Assembly (NCBI GenBank): GCA_002404155.1
Contig: DHJC01000067.1
Location: forward strand, 6,295 to 14,271
Length of the DNA stretch: 7,977 bases
Source of the DNA: Chloroflexi bacterium UBA4730
Lineage (GTDB): Bacteria > Chloroflexota > Limnocylindria > P2-11E
Reading direction: 5' to 3'
Shown: piece by piece, positions 1-5,604 of the stretch
Numbering within the stretch: position 1 is the first letter of the stretch
Layout of the letters: the number at the start of each line of letters is the position of its first letter
Made by a program: the position numbers and the translations under genes
The notes under the pieces: model-generated
Database searches by the model: none
What the model saw: the letters and a program-made list of their open reading frames with translations, nothing else
Told to the model about the DNA's origin: nothing

Positions 1-113
1 AGGCGATCCGCGCCGTAAACGGGCACGTCGAGCTCGATCCGTTTTGGGAGCATGTCGTTCGCGGCGAGGACGTATCGAAGGAGATTGCTCTAACGACACG
101 AAGTCGCTGGTGA
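1..113 (+). CDS. C-terminal fragment of an unrecognised protein (5' end outside window)
   Basis: Reading frame 3 is open from the window edge to a TGA at 111-113. It encodes about 36 residues, including the stretch HVELDPFWEHVVRGEDVSKE. The other two plus frames are poorer: frame 1 stops at once, and frame 2 is very rich in Arg. The composition, with acidic and aromatic residues and no low-complexity run, is protein-like, but no family is recognisable. The fragment ends only 23 bases before the left tRNA-derived repeat. It could therefore be the 3' end of a gene adjoining an integration site, although nothing in it resembles the catalytic end of a tyrosine recombinase. Too little is visible to assign a role. 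Confidence 0.35.
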   Translation, partial: AIRAVNGHVELDPFWEHVVRGEDVSKEIALTTRSRW

Positions 114-135
114 GCCAGCTTCCTGCGAGATACTG

Positions 136-198
136 AGCCCTGGAGCGGTTCGAATCCTGACGCTCTTCCTTGAAGGAAATGCCGCAGAGAAGCGACCT
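136..198 (-). repeat. Left copy of tRNA-derived direct repeat (attachment-site-like)
   Basis: This 63-base block matches the block at 3448-3512. Exact shared stretches include CTCTTCCTT (163-171 here) and an 18-base block GCCGCAGAGAAGCGACCT (181-198 here). In minus orientation its first part resembles the anticodon arm, T arm and acceptor 3' strand of a tRNA. It is decayed, with one base missing from the anticodon loop and mismatches in the T stem. The second, best-conserved part is not tRNA sequence. It lies 75 bases past the stop codon of the large minus-strand gene. Integration-derived repeats are the best explanation, but this is inference. Confidence 0.6.
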
Positions 199-273
199 AG
201 AGCCGCTGGTGTACTGGCTGGAGGACGCCGGCGACCGCGAGCGTGCCGTCGAACGTCGGCTGCGGGTCAGGGG

Positions 274-3200
274 TCAGCCTGTAGAAGCGGACATCGTCCG
301 GTCGGCCCGTCCTGCCACGAGTAGCTGGCTCCAACCGAAGAAGCCCAGCGCGCGCAGGCTGGCGTGCGACGGAACCGGGCCGCCCGAGGTGGCCGCGAGC
401 GTTTCGTCGAGCGCGTCCGCGAGCGCCACCAGCGCCCGCGCCCCGTTCGCGCCGAGCGCCCGCAGCCGGGACCGCTCGTCTTCGAGCTCGGGCCACTGAC
501 GCGTGACCGACAAGGCGAGCGCCCGGGACACTCTCAGATACCACCAGACCAGCGCACGGTCGGGAAGTTCTAGTGGCTCGCCGAGCATCGCACGGGGGAG
601 CGCCCCGAGCATCTCGATATCCTCTCGGCTGCTCGAGATACCGCTCGTCACACGGAGCAGCGCGCGCGCGTCATCGTCTCGTTGCTCGAGCGCCTCTCCG
701 ATCGCCCCATTCGTCAAGGTCACCGCCGCGAACAGGCAGAACGGCGTCGCGGGGCTGGCGGCGATGATCCCTTGCGTCTCGCGCCCGAGCGCGCGCACGA
801 GGTCCCAGTCGCCGCGGGCGAGCGCCACGAGGCTCACGTGCATCGCGGCATGGGTGCGCAGGTGGGGTCCCATCGGCGCGCTGAGCGCGACCGCGCGCTC
901 GGCATGGCCCTGGGCTTCGGCCAAGTCGCCGCGCAGCAGCGCGACGATGCTCAGGCGCACGATCGGCTCGAGCGGTTCCAACGAGGTCGCGCCCGTCGTC
1001 GTGGCGCGGAGTCGTTCGAGCTCGGCGAGGAGCGGATTGGCCGCGTCGAGATCGCAGCGGTCGAGTAGCGCCCCGACGAGCCAGCCGAGCGTCTCGATGC
1101 GGACCGCTCGGTCGCCGCTCTCTGCCGCCATCCGATCGGCTTCGCGCAACAGGTCGAGGTCATCCCAAGCACCGGGCACGAGACCGCGATGCAGGAGCAC
1201 GCGGGCGAGATCGCTCTTGTCGCCGCTCGCACGCGCGGCGGACTCCGCCTCGGCGAGTAGTTGGTCGACGAACGTCTCGTCCGGCGGCGCTCGGAATGCG
1301 CCCCCCTTGGTGCGAATGTCGAGCATGCCGCGGTAGAGCTCCGACGGCACCCTGCCGTCTGTCCCGTACGCCTCCCGCGCGCGCAGGTAGTGAGCCCACG
1401 CGTCGTCAGCATTGAAGTCGATCGCATACGCATCGCCGAGCGCGCGCTCGGCATCACCGACCCCACGCCGGTCGGCGGCGAGCGCAACGGCCCGCTCGAG
1501 CAACTCGACGGCCCGCGAGGTCGCGAAGTGCTGCGCGTGGGCCCTGCCCGCGGCCAGGTGGGCGGCGAACGCCTCACGGCGCATGTCCGCGAGGTCCGGG
1601 GCGCCCTGCCACACCCAGTCGGCGTCGGGCGGGCGCAGGGCGGCCCACCAGTGGTGCGCGAGCACCTCGGCGTCTTCCGGATTGACGCGCTCACGCGCGT
1701 AGCGCGCGTGCAGCCGCATGCGCTCGGCCATCAGCAGCCGCCCGTACGCGACATCGCGCACCAGCGAGTGGTGGAAGCGGTAGCCACCGCGCACCTGGTC
1801 GACATATTGGAGATCGGCCAGTCGCGCGAGGACGCGCCCGACCGCCGACGGATCGAACTCGACCAGGGACGCGGCGTCCTCGACCGAGAACGTCTCGCCC
1901 GCGACAGCCGCGTGAGCCAGGAGCGACCGATCGGCAGGCGCCAGCTCGTCGAGCCGGGCACCGAGCGCGCCGTGCAGCGTGAGTGGCAGCGCGTCGTCGG
2001 CGCTCGCGCCGCGGGCGCGCGCGAGCTCCACGATGAAGAGCGGATTGCCGTCTGCGCGCGCGAGCGCCAGATCGTCGGTGCGTCCGGCGCTCTGGGCGAG
2101 GGAGCTCGCCGCGTCGGCCTCGAGACCCGCGAGCTCGATGAAGAAGCGGTCCCCGCTTGGACGCAATCCCGCGGCCTCGGAGAACTCGGGCCGGGCGGTC
2201 GCCACGACAAGGAGGCGGTCGCTCCCCTTCGTCACTCGATCGATCAGCCTGACCACCGCCGGGTCGGCCCAATGGACGTCCTCGATCCAGGCGACGAGCG
2301 AGCCTCCGCGGGCCAGTGCGGCGAGATACCGCCGCCATCCGTTCGCGATCTCGTCGGCGCGCTCCGTTGGCACCAGGGCGGTCAGCGCCTCGCTGGTCAG
2401 CAGACCTGCGCTGTGTGTGAGCACCGCCGCGACCCGTGCTCGCTCGGCACGATCGTCGAAGAGCTCGCCGAGGAGCTCCTCGAGGTGATCGCCGAGCAGC
2501 TGCCGCAGCGGGGTGAGCGCCCCGATCTCCCCCTCAGGACGGCAGCGTGCGGTGATGAGGCGGGTCTCCGGTGTGAGGTGCGACACGAACTCGGAGACCA
2601 GCCGGGTCTTGCCCTGCCCGGGCGGACCGGACACGAGTGCCAAGACCGAGCGGCCCGATACCGCGCGCTGCAGCGCGTATCCGAGCAGGCTGAGCTCGGC
2701 ATCCCGCCCCACGAACGGCAGCGAGACGGACGGGGCCACGTCGGCAATGCCCACGAGCGACCACGCAGGGAGCGTCCCGATGCCCTTGAGCTCGATCTCC
2801 CCGAGCGGGATCAGCTCTGCCGCGTCGAAGGCCGCGGCGTGACATGTCGGGCCGACGAGCGCCTGTCCCGGCTCGGCCCGCTGTTGCAGCCGCGCGGCGA
2901 TGTTCACCACCGCCCCGACGCTCATCTGCTGCATCGTGGTTTCGGCCGCGGAGAGATCGACGATCGCCTCACCGGTCTCCACACCCACCCGGACCGAGAA
3001 CGGCACATCGGCCGGGTCTCGTTCGGCGGCCCAGCGCAGGCAGGTGAATGCGACGCGAAGCGCACGGCAGGGGTCGTCGGCATGCGAGACCGGCGCGCCG
3101 AACAGCGCGTAGATCGCGTCGCCGATGTACTTCTCGACGGTCCCGCCGTGCGCGACGATGAGTGCGCGGAGCTCCGAGAACGCGGCATCGAGGGCGTTCT

Positions 3201-3300
3201 TGAGCCGCTCGGGACCGAGCCGCATGGTGAGCTCGGTCGAGCCCACGACGTCGATGAACAGGCACGTTACGAGCCGACGTTCCTGATGTCGCTCGTGCAT
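274..3300 (-). CDS. Class III adenylate/guanylate cyclase - STAND-type ATPase - TPR-like regulatory protein
   Basis: This 1008-residue cytoplasmic protein has three parts. Residues 8-185 form a class III nucleotide cyclase domain. Metal-binding Asp17 (LFIDVVGST) and Asp61 (KYIGDAIYALFG), substrate Lys57, and Asn133 and Arg137 (VNIAARL) are all present. After the linker FVGRDAEL comes a P-loop ATPase with Walker A GPPGQGKT (225-232) and Walker B-like LVAWIEDVHWAD (335-346). GNPLF (418-422), a winged-helix-like segment near 438-455 and HSLVRDVAYGRLL (511-523) are typical of this family. From about 560 onward it is Ala/Leu-rich helical sequence of the TPR kind. Length near 1000 residues is usual for these signalling proteins, which are thought to couple ligand or partner sensing to cyclase activity. 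The residue aligned with the second adenine-selecting position is Met126, so substrate choice is uncertain. The ATG start follows a TACGCT box by six bases with no ribosome site, suggesting leaderless translation. The gene sits alone between two tRNA-derived repeats. Confidence 0.93.
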   Translation of the reverse strand: MHERHQERRLVTCLFIDVVGSTELTMRLGPERLKNALDAAFSELRALIVAHGGTVEKYIGDAIYALFGAPVSHADDPCRALRVAFTCLRWAAERDPADVPFSVRVGVETGEAIVDLSAAETTMQQMSVGAVVNIAARLQQRAEPGQALVGPTCHAAAFDAAELIPLGEIELKGIGTLPAWSLVGIADVAPSVSLPFVGRDAELSLLGYALQRAVSGRSVLALVSGPPGQGKTRLVSEFVSHLTPETRLITARCRPEGEIGALTPLRQLLGDHLEELLGELFDDRAERARVAAVLTHSAGLLTSEALTALVPTERADEIANGWRRYLAALARGGSLVAWIEDVHWADPAVVRLIDRVTKGSDRLLVVATARPEFSEAAGLRPSGDRFFIELAGLEADAASSLAQSAGRTDDLALARADGNPLFIVELARARGASADDALPLTLHGALGARLDELAPADRSLLAHAAVAGETFSVEDAASLVEFDPSAVGRVLARLADLQYVDQVRGGYRFHHSLVRDVAYGRLLMAERMRLHARYARERVNPEDAEVLAHHWWAALRPPDADWVWQGAPDLADMRREAFAAHLAAGRAHAQHFATSRAVELLERAVALAADRRGVGDAERALGDAYAIDFNADDAWAHYLRAREAYGTDGRVPSELYRGMLDIRTKGGAFRAPPDETFVDQLLAEAESAARASGDKSDLARVLLHRGLVPGAWDDLDLLREADRMAAESGDRAVRIETLGWLVGALLDRCDLDAANPLLAELERLRATTTGATSLEPLEPIVRLSIVALLRGDLAEAQGHAERAVALSAPMGPHLRTHAAMHVSLVALARGDWDLVRALGRETQGIIAASPATPFCLFAAVTLTNGAIGEALEQRDDDARALLRVTSGISSSREDIEMLGALPRAMLGEPLELPDRALVWWYLRVSRALALSVTRQWPELEDERSRLRALGANGARALVALADALDETLAATSGGPVPSHASLRALGFFGWSQLLVAGRADRTMSASTG

Positions 3301-3306
3301 CGCGCG

Positions 3307-3312
3307 AGCGTA
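3307..3312 (-). promoter_or_regulatory. Putative -10 box (TACGCT) for the cyclase-ATPase gene
   Basis: On the minus strand the sequence reads GATACGCTCGCGCG directly before the ATG. A TANNNT hexamer lies six bases from the start codon and there is no Shine-Dalgarno sequence, so transcription would begin at or within a few bases of the ATG. The same TACGCTCGC string precedes the small membrane gene at 5521. No convincing -35 is visible. Confidence 0.45.
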
Positions 3313-3447
3313 TCAGGGCGGCCGGCCGAATTGAGGGTGGTGGGATACTCGTCCTTCTCGCCTGCGCCCCGTCCCGTACGCCCCGCGCCGGATCATCTGA
3401 CGCTGGCTCCGATGCCGACGTGTGCGATGCCGATCAGCAACCTCGGC

Positions 3448-3493
3448 AGCCCGGAGGGGATTCGAACCCCTGACCTCTTCCTTGGAAGGAAAC
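3448..3493 (-). pseudogene. 3' half of a tRNA-Gly(UCC)-like gene (relic)
   Basis: Read on the minus strand, the sequence gives an anticodon loop CTTCCAA with anticodon UCC (bases 3484-3486) and a GGAAG stem strand. A five-base variable loop follows, then a perfect T arm AGGGGTTCGAATCCCCT (3455-3471) and an acceptor 3' strand CCGGGCT (3448-3454). There is no encoded CCA. The partner acceptor strand AGCCCGG, a D arm and a good anticodon 5' stem are all absent further upstream (3494-3600), so this is not a complete tRNA. Tyrosine recombinases commonly use tRNA 3' halves as attachment cores, and that is the preferred reading here. Confidence 0.6.
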
Positions 3494-3512
3494 GGCCGCA
3501 GAGAAGCGACCT
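3448..3512 (-). repeat. Right copy of tRNA-derived direct repeat (attachment-site-like)
   Basis: This is the better-preserved counterpart of 136-198, lying 3312 bases away in the same orientation. It comprises the tRNA-Gly-like 3' half plus the shared 18-base block GCCGCAGAGAAGCGACCT (3495-3512). Together the copies bracket exactly one gene, the cyclase-ATPase. Because both copies carry the same non-tRNA block beyond the tRNA core, they look like two equivalent junctions from tandem or serial insertions. A simple left-end/right-end pair would not share that block. Confidence 0.6.
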
Positions 3513-3595
3513 AAACGAACGGAAGAAGCGAATCGTTCAGGAATAGCCACGAACTGACACGCCGGACGGACCAAACCGCGCGTCAGAGAAGCGAC
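3499..3595 (+). repeat. Cluster of AGAAGCGA direct repeats
   Basis: AGAAGCGA occurs at 3502-3509, 3524-3531 and 3587-3594. The first and third share the longer CAGAGAAGCGAC (3499-3510, 3584-3595). A further copy lies at 188-195 in the left repeat. Spacings of 22 and 63 bases are close to two and six helical turns. Such phased short repeats beside an attachment core would suit recombinase arm-binding sites. No recombinase gene is in the window, so this role is inferred. Confidence 0.35.
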
Positions 3596-3667
3596 TCACG
3601 GAAGGCAGCTCGCCTGGCGCGGGAGCTGTGGTGGTCTGAGCCACACGTAGTTGCGAGGGTGATGCTC
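3513..3667. other. Gene-free stretch downstream of the tRNA relic
   Basis: I see no convincing reading frame here. It holds two of the AGAAGCGA repeats and a short hairpin TGTGG-9 nt-CCACA (3627-3645). The hairpin has no adjoining T or A run, so it is a weak terminator candidate for the minus-strand GIY-YIG transcript. Local base composition is less GC-rich than the flanking genes, in keeping with non-coding or imported sequence. Confidence 0.4.
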
Positions 3668-3728
3668 TCAACGATCAACTTGCTTTCGGTTGATCACCGC
3701 CATGGACTTTATGAACTGGTCATCGTGT
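3668..3728 (-). pseudogene. Out-of-frame C-terminal tail of the GIY-YIG gene
   Basis: In a different minus frame from the GIY-YIG reading frame, this stretch encodes QFIKSMAVINRKQVDR and a TGA stop at 3668-3670. From memory of the family, small GIY-YIG proteins often end in a segment like LIKFLKS.AVINRQ.V.R. This looks like the original C-terminus. One extra G in the GGGG run (plus-strand CCCC, 3729-3732) would join it to the upstream frame as QLGGHDDQFIKS. A true mutation and a base-calling error in the homopolymer are both possible. Confidence 0.5.
3673..3695. repeat. Perfect 7-bp inverted repeat
   Basis: GATCAAC (3673-3679) and GTTGATC (3689-3695) flank a nine-base loop at the very 3' end of the GIY-YIG locus. 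It could act as a weak transcript-end hairpin for the minus-strand pair. There is no U tract, and it overlaps the out-of-frame coding tail, so it may be coincidental. Confidence 0.25.
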
Positions 3729-3954
3729 CCCCAAGCTGACGGCGAAGCTTCTGACCTTCGACCCGCACATGGGAGGCCGTCTCGACGATCGGACTCCTGA
3801 AACAGAACGTTTCATCGTGGTCTGCTATGCGTCTACGGATGTTCCCGCTCTCGCCTACGTAGACGGGCCGATCGCTCACGTCATAGAAAACGTATACGCC
3901 AGATTCCGCGGGGCTTTCATCGTCGTCGTGCAGATCGAAGTCGACGAACTGCAC
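3709..3954 (-). CDS. Small GIY-YIG nuclease-domain protein, probably frameshifted near its C-terminus
   Basis: An 81-residue reading starts at GTG (3952-3954), sharing one base with the TAG stop of the CAP-domain gene. The GIY-YIG signature is clear: G19-V20-Y21, then Y32-V33-G34, followed by ESGNIRRRIADH. By alignment with I-TevI, Arg42 would be the catalytic arginine and His46 the following conserved histidine. The domain cuts DNA in homing endonucleases and UvrC, but the roles of small stand-alone members are largely unknown. The expected late glutamate is not found: the frame runs LRRQLGDTMTSS and stops at TAA. A family-like tail lies in another frame just downstream (3668-3728), so the gene is probably broken by one base. 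No separate promoter is seen, and translation is likely coupled to the upstream CAP gene. Longer versions of this frame extend into the CAP gene and are spurious. Confidence 0.7.
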   Translation of the reverse strand: MQFVDFDLHDDDESPAESGVYVFYDVSDRPVYVGESGNIRRRIADHDETFCFRSPIVETASHVRVEGQKLRRQLGDTMTSS

Positions 3955-4709
3955 TAGCGGCAGAACACCATCGTCAGGTAGAGCGCGTCGGAGCCCTGGA
4001 CCGCACCGATCCCGACCCACTTGAAGTTCGGGTCGACGATGTTGGTGTGATGGTTGATCGGGATGAGCGGCTCGGCCATGAAGTCGCTGTGCAGCGCGTC
4101 CAAGTCGCCGTTCCAAACCTTTCCGGTGTTCTCGCCATACCAGCCGGTCCCGCAGGCCGCGGCATCACGGCTCTGCGCGGTCCCGTCGAGGCCGTCGTGA
4201 TAGACGTAGCCGACCCGCGACTCCGCGGCACTGTGTGCGCGCGCGGTGAGCGATACGCCGGCGTCGAGAGTCAGCGGGCCGACACCAGCCTGGGCGCGCG
4301 AGTTGTTCATGAGCGCGAGGGCGCGGAACTCGGCGGCGGAGCCGCTGGTCGCCACTGGCGCCATGACCGGAGCGGCCGGCGGCCGCGGCGTGGCCGGCTG
4401 CGGGGTCGGCGCGACGGTCGACGAGATGATCGGATCAGCGGCCGGCGCGGCGGCGACCGGCACCGGCTCGGAGGTGGGCCGCGGAGATGGCGTCGGTGCG
4501 AGCGTCGAGGCCGGGATGACGAGATCGGCGTCGCCAGTCGCCGGCGCGAACGGTTCGCGGAGGGCCTGGAAGCCACCGCGCGACGGCGCCTGGGCCCGCG
4601 GCCCGACGGTCGAGGGGGCGCTCGGCAGATCGCCCGAGGTCATCACGAAGCTCGCGGCGACAAGCGTGCTAAGGAGCAGGGTCAGTGCGATCCGGCTCGG
4701 TATCCCCAC
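3954..4709 (-). CDS. Exported CAP/SCP-domain (YkwD-like) protein
   Basis: The 251-residue product begins at GTG. AGGAGG-type sequence (plus-strand CCTCC, 4717-4721) lies seven bases upstream, which fixes the start. Residues 6-24 are a hydrophobic signal peptide or anchor, followed by a Pro/Ala/Thr-rich linker to about residue 120. The CAP fold spans about 127-249: ALMNNSRAQAGVGPL, VYHDG with His171, YGEN with Glu193, and NHHTNIVDPNFKWVGIGA with His220. These match the conserved His/Glu cavity residues and the GHR.NIL-type motif of bacterial CAP proteins. Cys186 and Cys250 could form a disulfide outside the cell. CAP proteins in bacteria are secreted or surface-bound, and their biochemical role is mostly unknown. 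The stop codon overlaps the GIY-YIG start by one base, forming a two-gene unit. Confidence 0.9.
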   Translation of the reverse strand: MGIPSRIALTLLLSTLVAASFVMTSGDLPSAPSTVGPRAQAPSRGGFQALREPFAPATGDADLVIPASTLAPTPSPRPTSEPVPVAAAPAADPIISSTVAPTPQPATPRPPAAPVMAPVATSGSAAEFRALALMNNSRAQAGVGPLTLDAGVSLTARAHSAAESRVGYVYHDGLDGTAQSRDAAACGTGWYGENTGKVWNGDLDALHSDFMAEPLIPINHHTNIVDPNFKWVGIGAVQGSDALYLTMVFCR

Positions 4710-4716
4710 GGCGGCC

Positions 4717-4721
4717 CCTCC
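4717..4721 (-). promoter_or_regulatory. Ribosome binding site of the CAP-domain gene
   Basis: The minus strand reads GAGGAGGGG, then seven bases, then GTG. This strong site supports the GTG start at 4707-4709 over later candidates. It contrasts with the leaderless-looking starts at 3300 and 5605. Confidence 0.6.
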
Positions 4722-5123
4722 TCTTCCACTGTTCGAACGCCGGCGCGCCTACTCCGTGACGGACCAGGCTCTGCGGCGCCGGCCCGCCGCGCGGCGGCGA
4801 TGGTCTCGCGCTCGACGGCCGGAGCGTCGAGGTTATCCGACGCGGCGACGAACGCGCGCGTGCTCGTCGGCGGTGTGGAACGAGTGACCGGCGGGTCGGT
4901 CGCGTGAGCGAGCAGCGCGACTCCGCCATGAAGAGAGCCGTGGGTCGGTTCCTCTGCGCAGCAGTCTGCGCTGACAGCTTGGCAAGCTGCCGGAAGTCCC
5001 GGCGAGTTCGGAATCGACTTGGTCATGCGGCGCGCGTTCCTTGGGATGTCCTCGTGTGGCTTAGGGGCCGAGAGGCGAGGCCGCACCGAGCGGATCGAGC
5101 ACGTCGGCGACGGGGGTCGGCCG
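4722..5123. other. Stretch without a convincing gene
   Basis: Several frames are open, as expected at this GC content, but none shows a family motif plus a credible start. A minus-strand frame from an ATG at 5024-5026 to a stop inside the CAP gene at 4682 (114 residues) is the best candidate. Its central part, around AFVAASDNLDAPAVERETIA, has good codon bias, but its ends do not and it overlaps the CAP start. A neighbouring minus frame contains SLVRHGVGAPAFEQWKRRGR, so a decayed, frameshifted gene remnant is conceivable. No RNA gene or repeat was seen. Confidence 0.35.
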
Positions 5124-5222
5124 ATGAAGGTCGAGAGCGTCCGCGAGCAGCTCATGGCCGAGATCGACCGCACCGCCGAACGTCTGCTCGCGACGGTCAA
5201 CAGCAATGGCCACATCGAGTGA
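5124..5222 (+). CDS. Possible small protein of 32 residues
   Basis: A short frame starts at ATG and ends at TGA (5220-5222). Nearly every third codon position is G or C, as in the real genes here. The product, beginning MKVESVREQLMAEIDRTAER, would be an amphipathic helix with no cysteine or membrane segment. A run of five Gs (5112-5116) lies seven bases upstream of the ATG but is a weak ribosome site. The frame stays open and GC3-rich upstream, so this might instead be the end of a longer or truncated gene starting near 5019-5025. An antisense frame over the same bases (5061-5252) is also open but has poorer codon bias. No family is recognised. Confidence 0.28.
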   Translation: MKVESVREQLMAEIDRTAERLLATVNSNGHIE

Positions 5223-5374
5223 TCGCGCTCTCGTCGCGCGAGCGCCTGGCACGTCTGCCGAAGGCCGTGCGGATCAGTGCGATGGACCGCCCGCGGCACT
5301 CCGCCGTCCCAGCCGTTCTTGAGCCAGACAAAGACCGCCGATCGCGCGAGCTATGCGGTGGCCTCGGACACCCG

Positions 5375-5521
5375 CTACGGAACGAAAACGAGCAGCGCGA
5401 GGATGATGACCGCGAGGGCCACGACCGGCAGGGTCAGCGGAACGATGATCCCCACGAGCGCCAAGAGCAGGGCCACGATGACGAGGACCGCCAGGAAGTG
5501 TCGAGGTCCATACCCGCGCAT
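5375..5521 (-). CDS. Small two-helix membrane protein (48 residues)
   Basis: An ATG at 5519-5521 is preceded by a perfect AGGAGG (5530-5535) at eight bases. The 48-residue product starts MRGYGPRHF and is otherwise almost entirely hydrophobic: helix one is about residues 9-28 and helix two about 32-47. Pro28, Pro32 and the intervening turn separate them, and it ends FVP at TAG (5375-5377). The positive N-terminal segment (Arg2, Arg7, His8) predicts a cytoplasmic N-terminus and a hairpin in the inner membrane. A TACGCT box at 5547-5552 would give a leader of about 20 bases. The gene is divergent from the VOC gene across 83 bases. Function is unknown; small proteins of this shape often act as subunits or regulators of larger membrane proteins, but no partner is evident. 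Hydrophobic pattern, ribosome site and promoter together make it credible. Confidence 0.75.
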   Translation of the reverse strand: MRGYGPRHFLAVLVIVALLLALVGIIVPLTLPVVALAVIILALLVFVP

Positions 5522-5529
5522 GCAAAAAA

Positions 5530-5535
5530 CCTCCT
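5530..5535 (-). promoter_or_regulatory. Perfect AGGAGG ribosome binding site for the 48-residue membrane protein
   Basis: The minus strand reads AGGAGG, then TTTTTTGC, then ATG: a consensus site at eight-base spacing with an unstructured T-rich spacer. It is the main evidence that this short frame is translated. Confidence 0.7.
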
Positions 5536-5546
5536 ACGCCGCGGCG

Positions 5547-5552
5547 AGCGTA
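5547..5552 (-). promoter_or_regulatory. Putative -10 box (TACGCT) for the 48-residue membrane protein
   Basis: The minus strand reads GGTACGCTCGC, identical over nine bases to the box before the cyclase-ATPase gene. Its position implies a start of transcription roughly 20 bases before the ATG. No clear -35 is seen. Confidence 0.4.
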
Positions 5553-5591
5553 CCAGAGGGGTCGGGGCCCGCCCGATCTTGTCCCCGTTCC

Positions 5592-5597
5592 TATCCT
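5592..5597 (+). promoter_or_regulatory. Putative -10 box (TATCCT) for the VOC gene
   Basis: TATCCT lies seven bases upstream of the VOC ATG (5605), and no ribosome site intervenes. This is the spacing expected of a leaderless transcript. The box shares the divergent promoter region with the 48-residue gene. Confidence 0.45.
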
Positions 5598-5604
5598 CTG
5601 GCGC

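Noticed and set aside
1261..3546. A 761-residue plus-strand open frame opposite the cyclase-ATPase gene
   Set aside because: It is antisense to a gene with clear domain motifs and follows from strong GC-ending codons. Its residues are mostly Arg, Gly and Glu with no motif, and its end is simply the translated antisense of the tRNA relic (GIRTPDLFLG).
3448..3600. A complete tRNA-Gly gene on the minus strand
   Set aside because: Only the 3' half folds. No AGCCCGG acceptor strand and no D arm are found upstream, so it is reported as a relic.
4682..5026. A 114-residue minus-strand frame overlapping the start of the CAP gene
   Set aside because: Codon bias is good only in the middle, there is no family motif, and its end would cover the CAP ribosome site and start. 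A decayed remnant is possible but not supported enough to call a gene.
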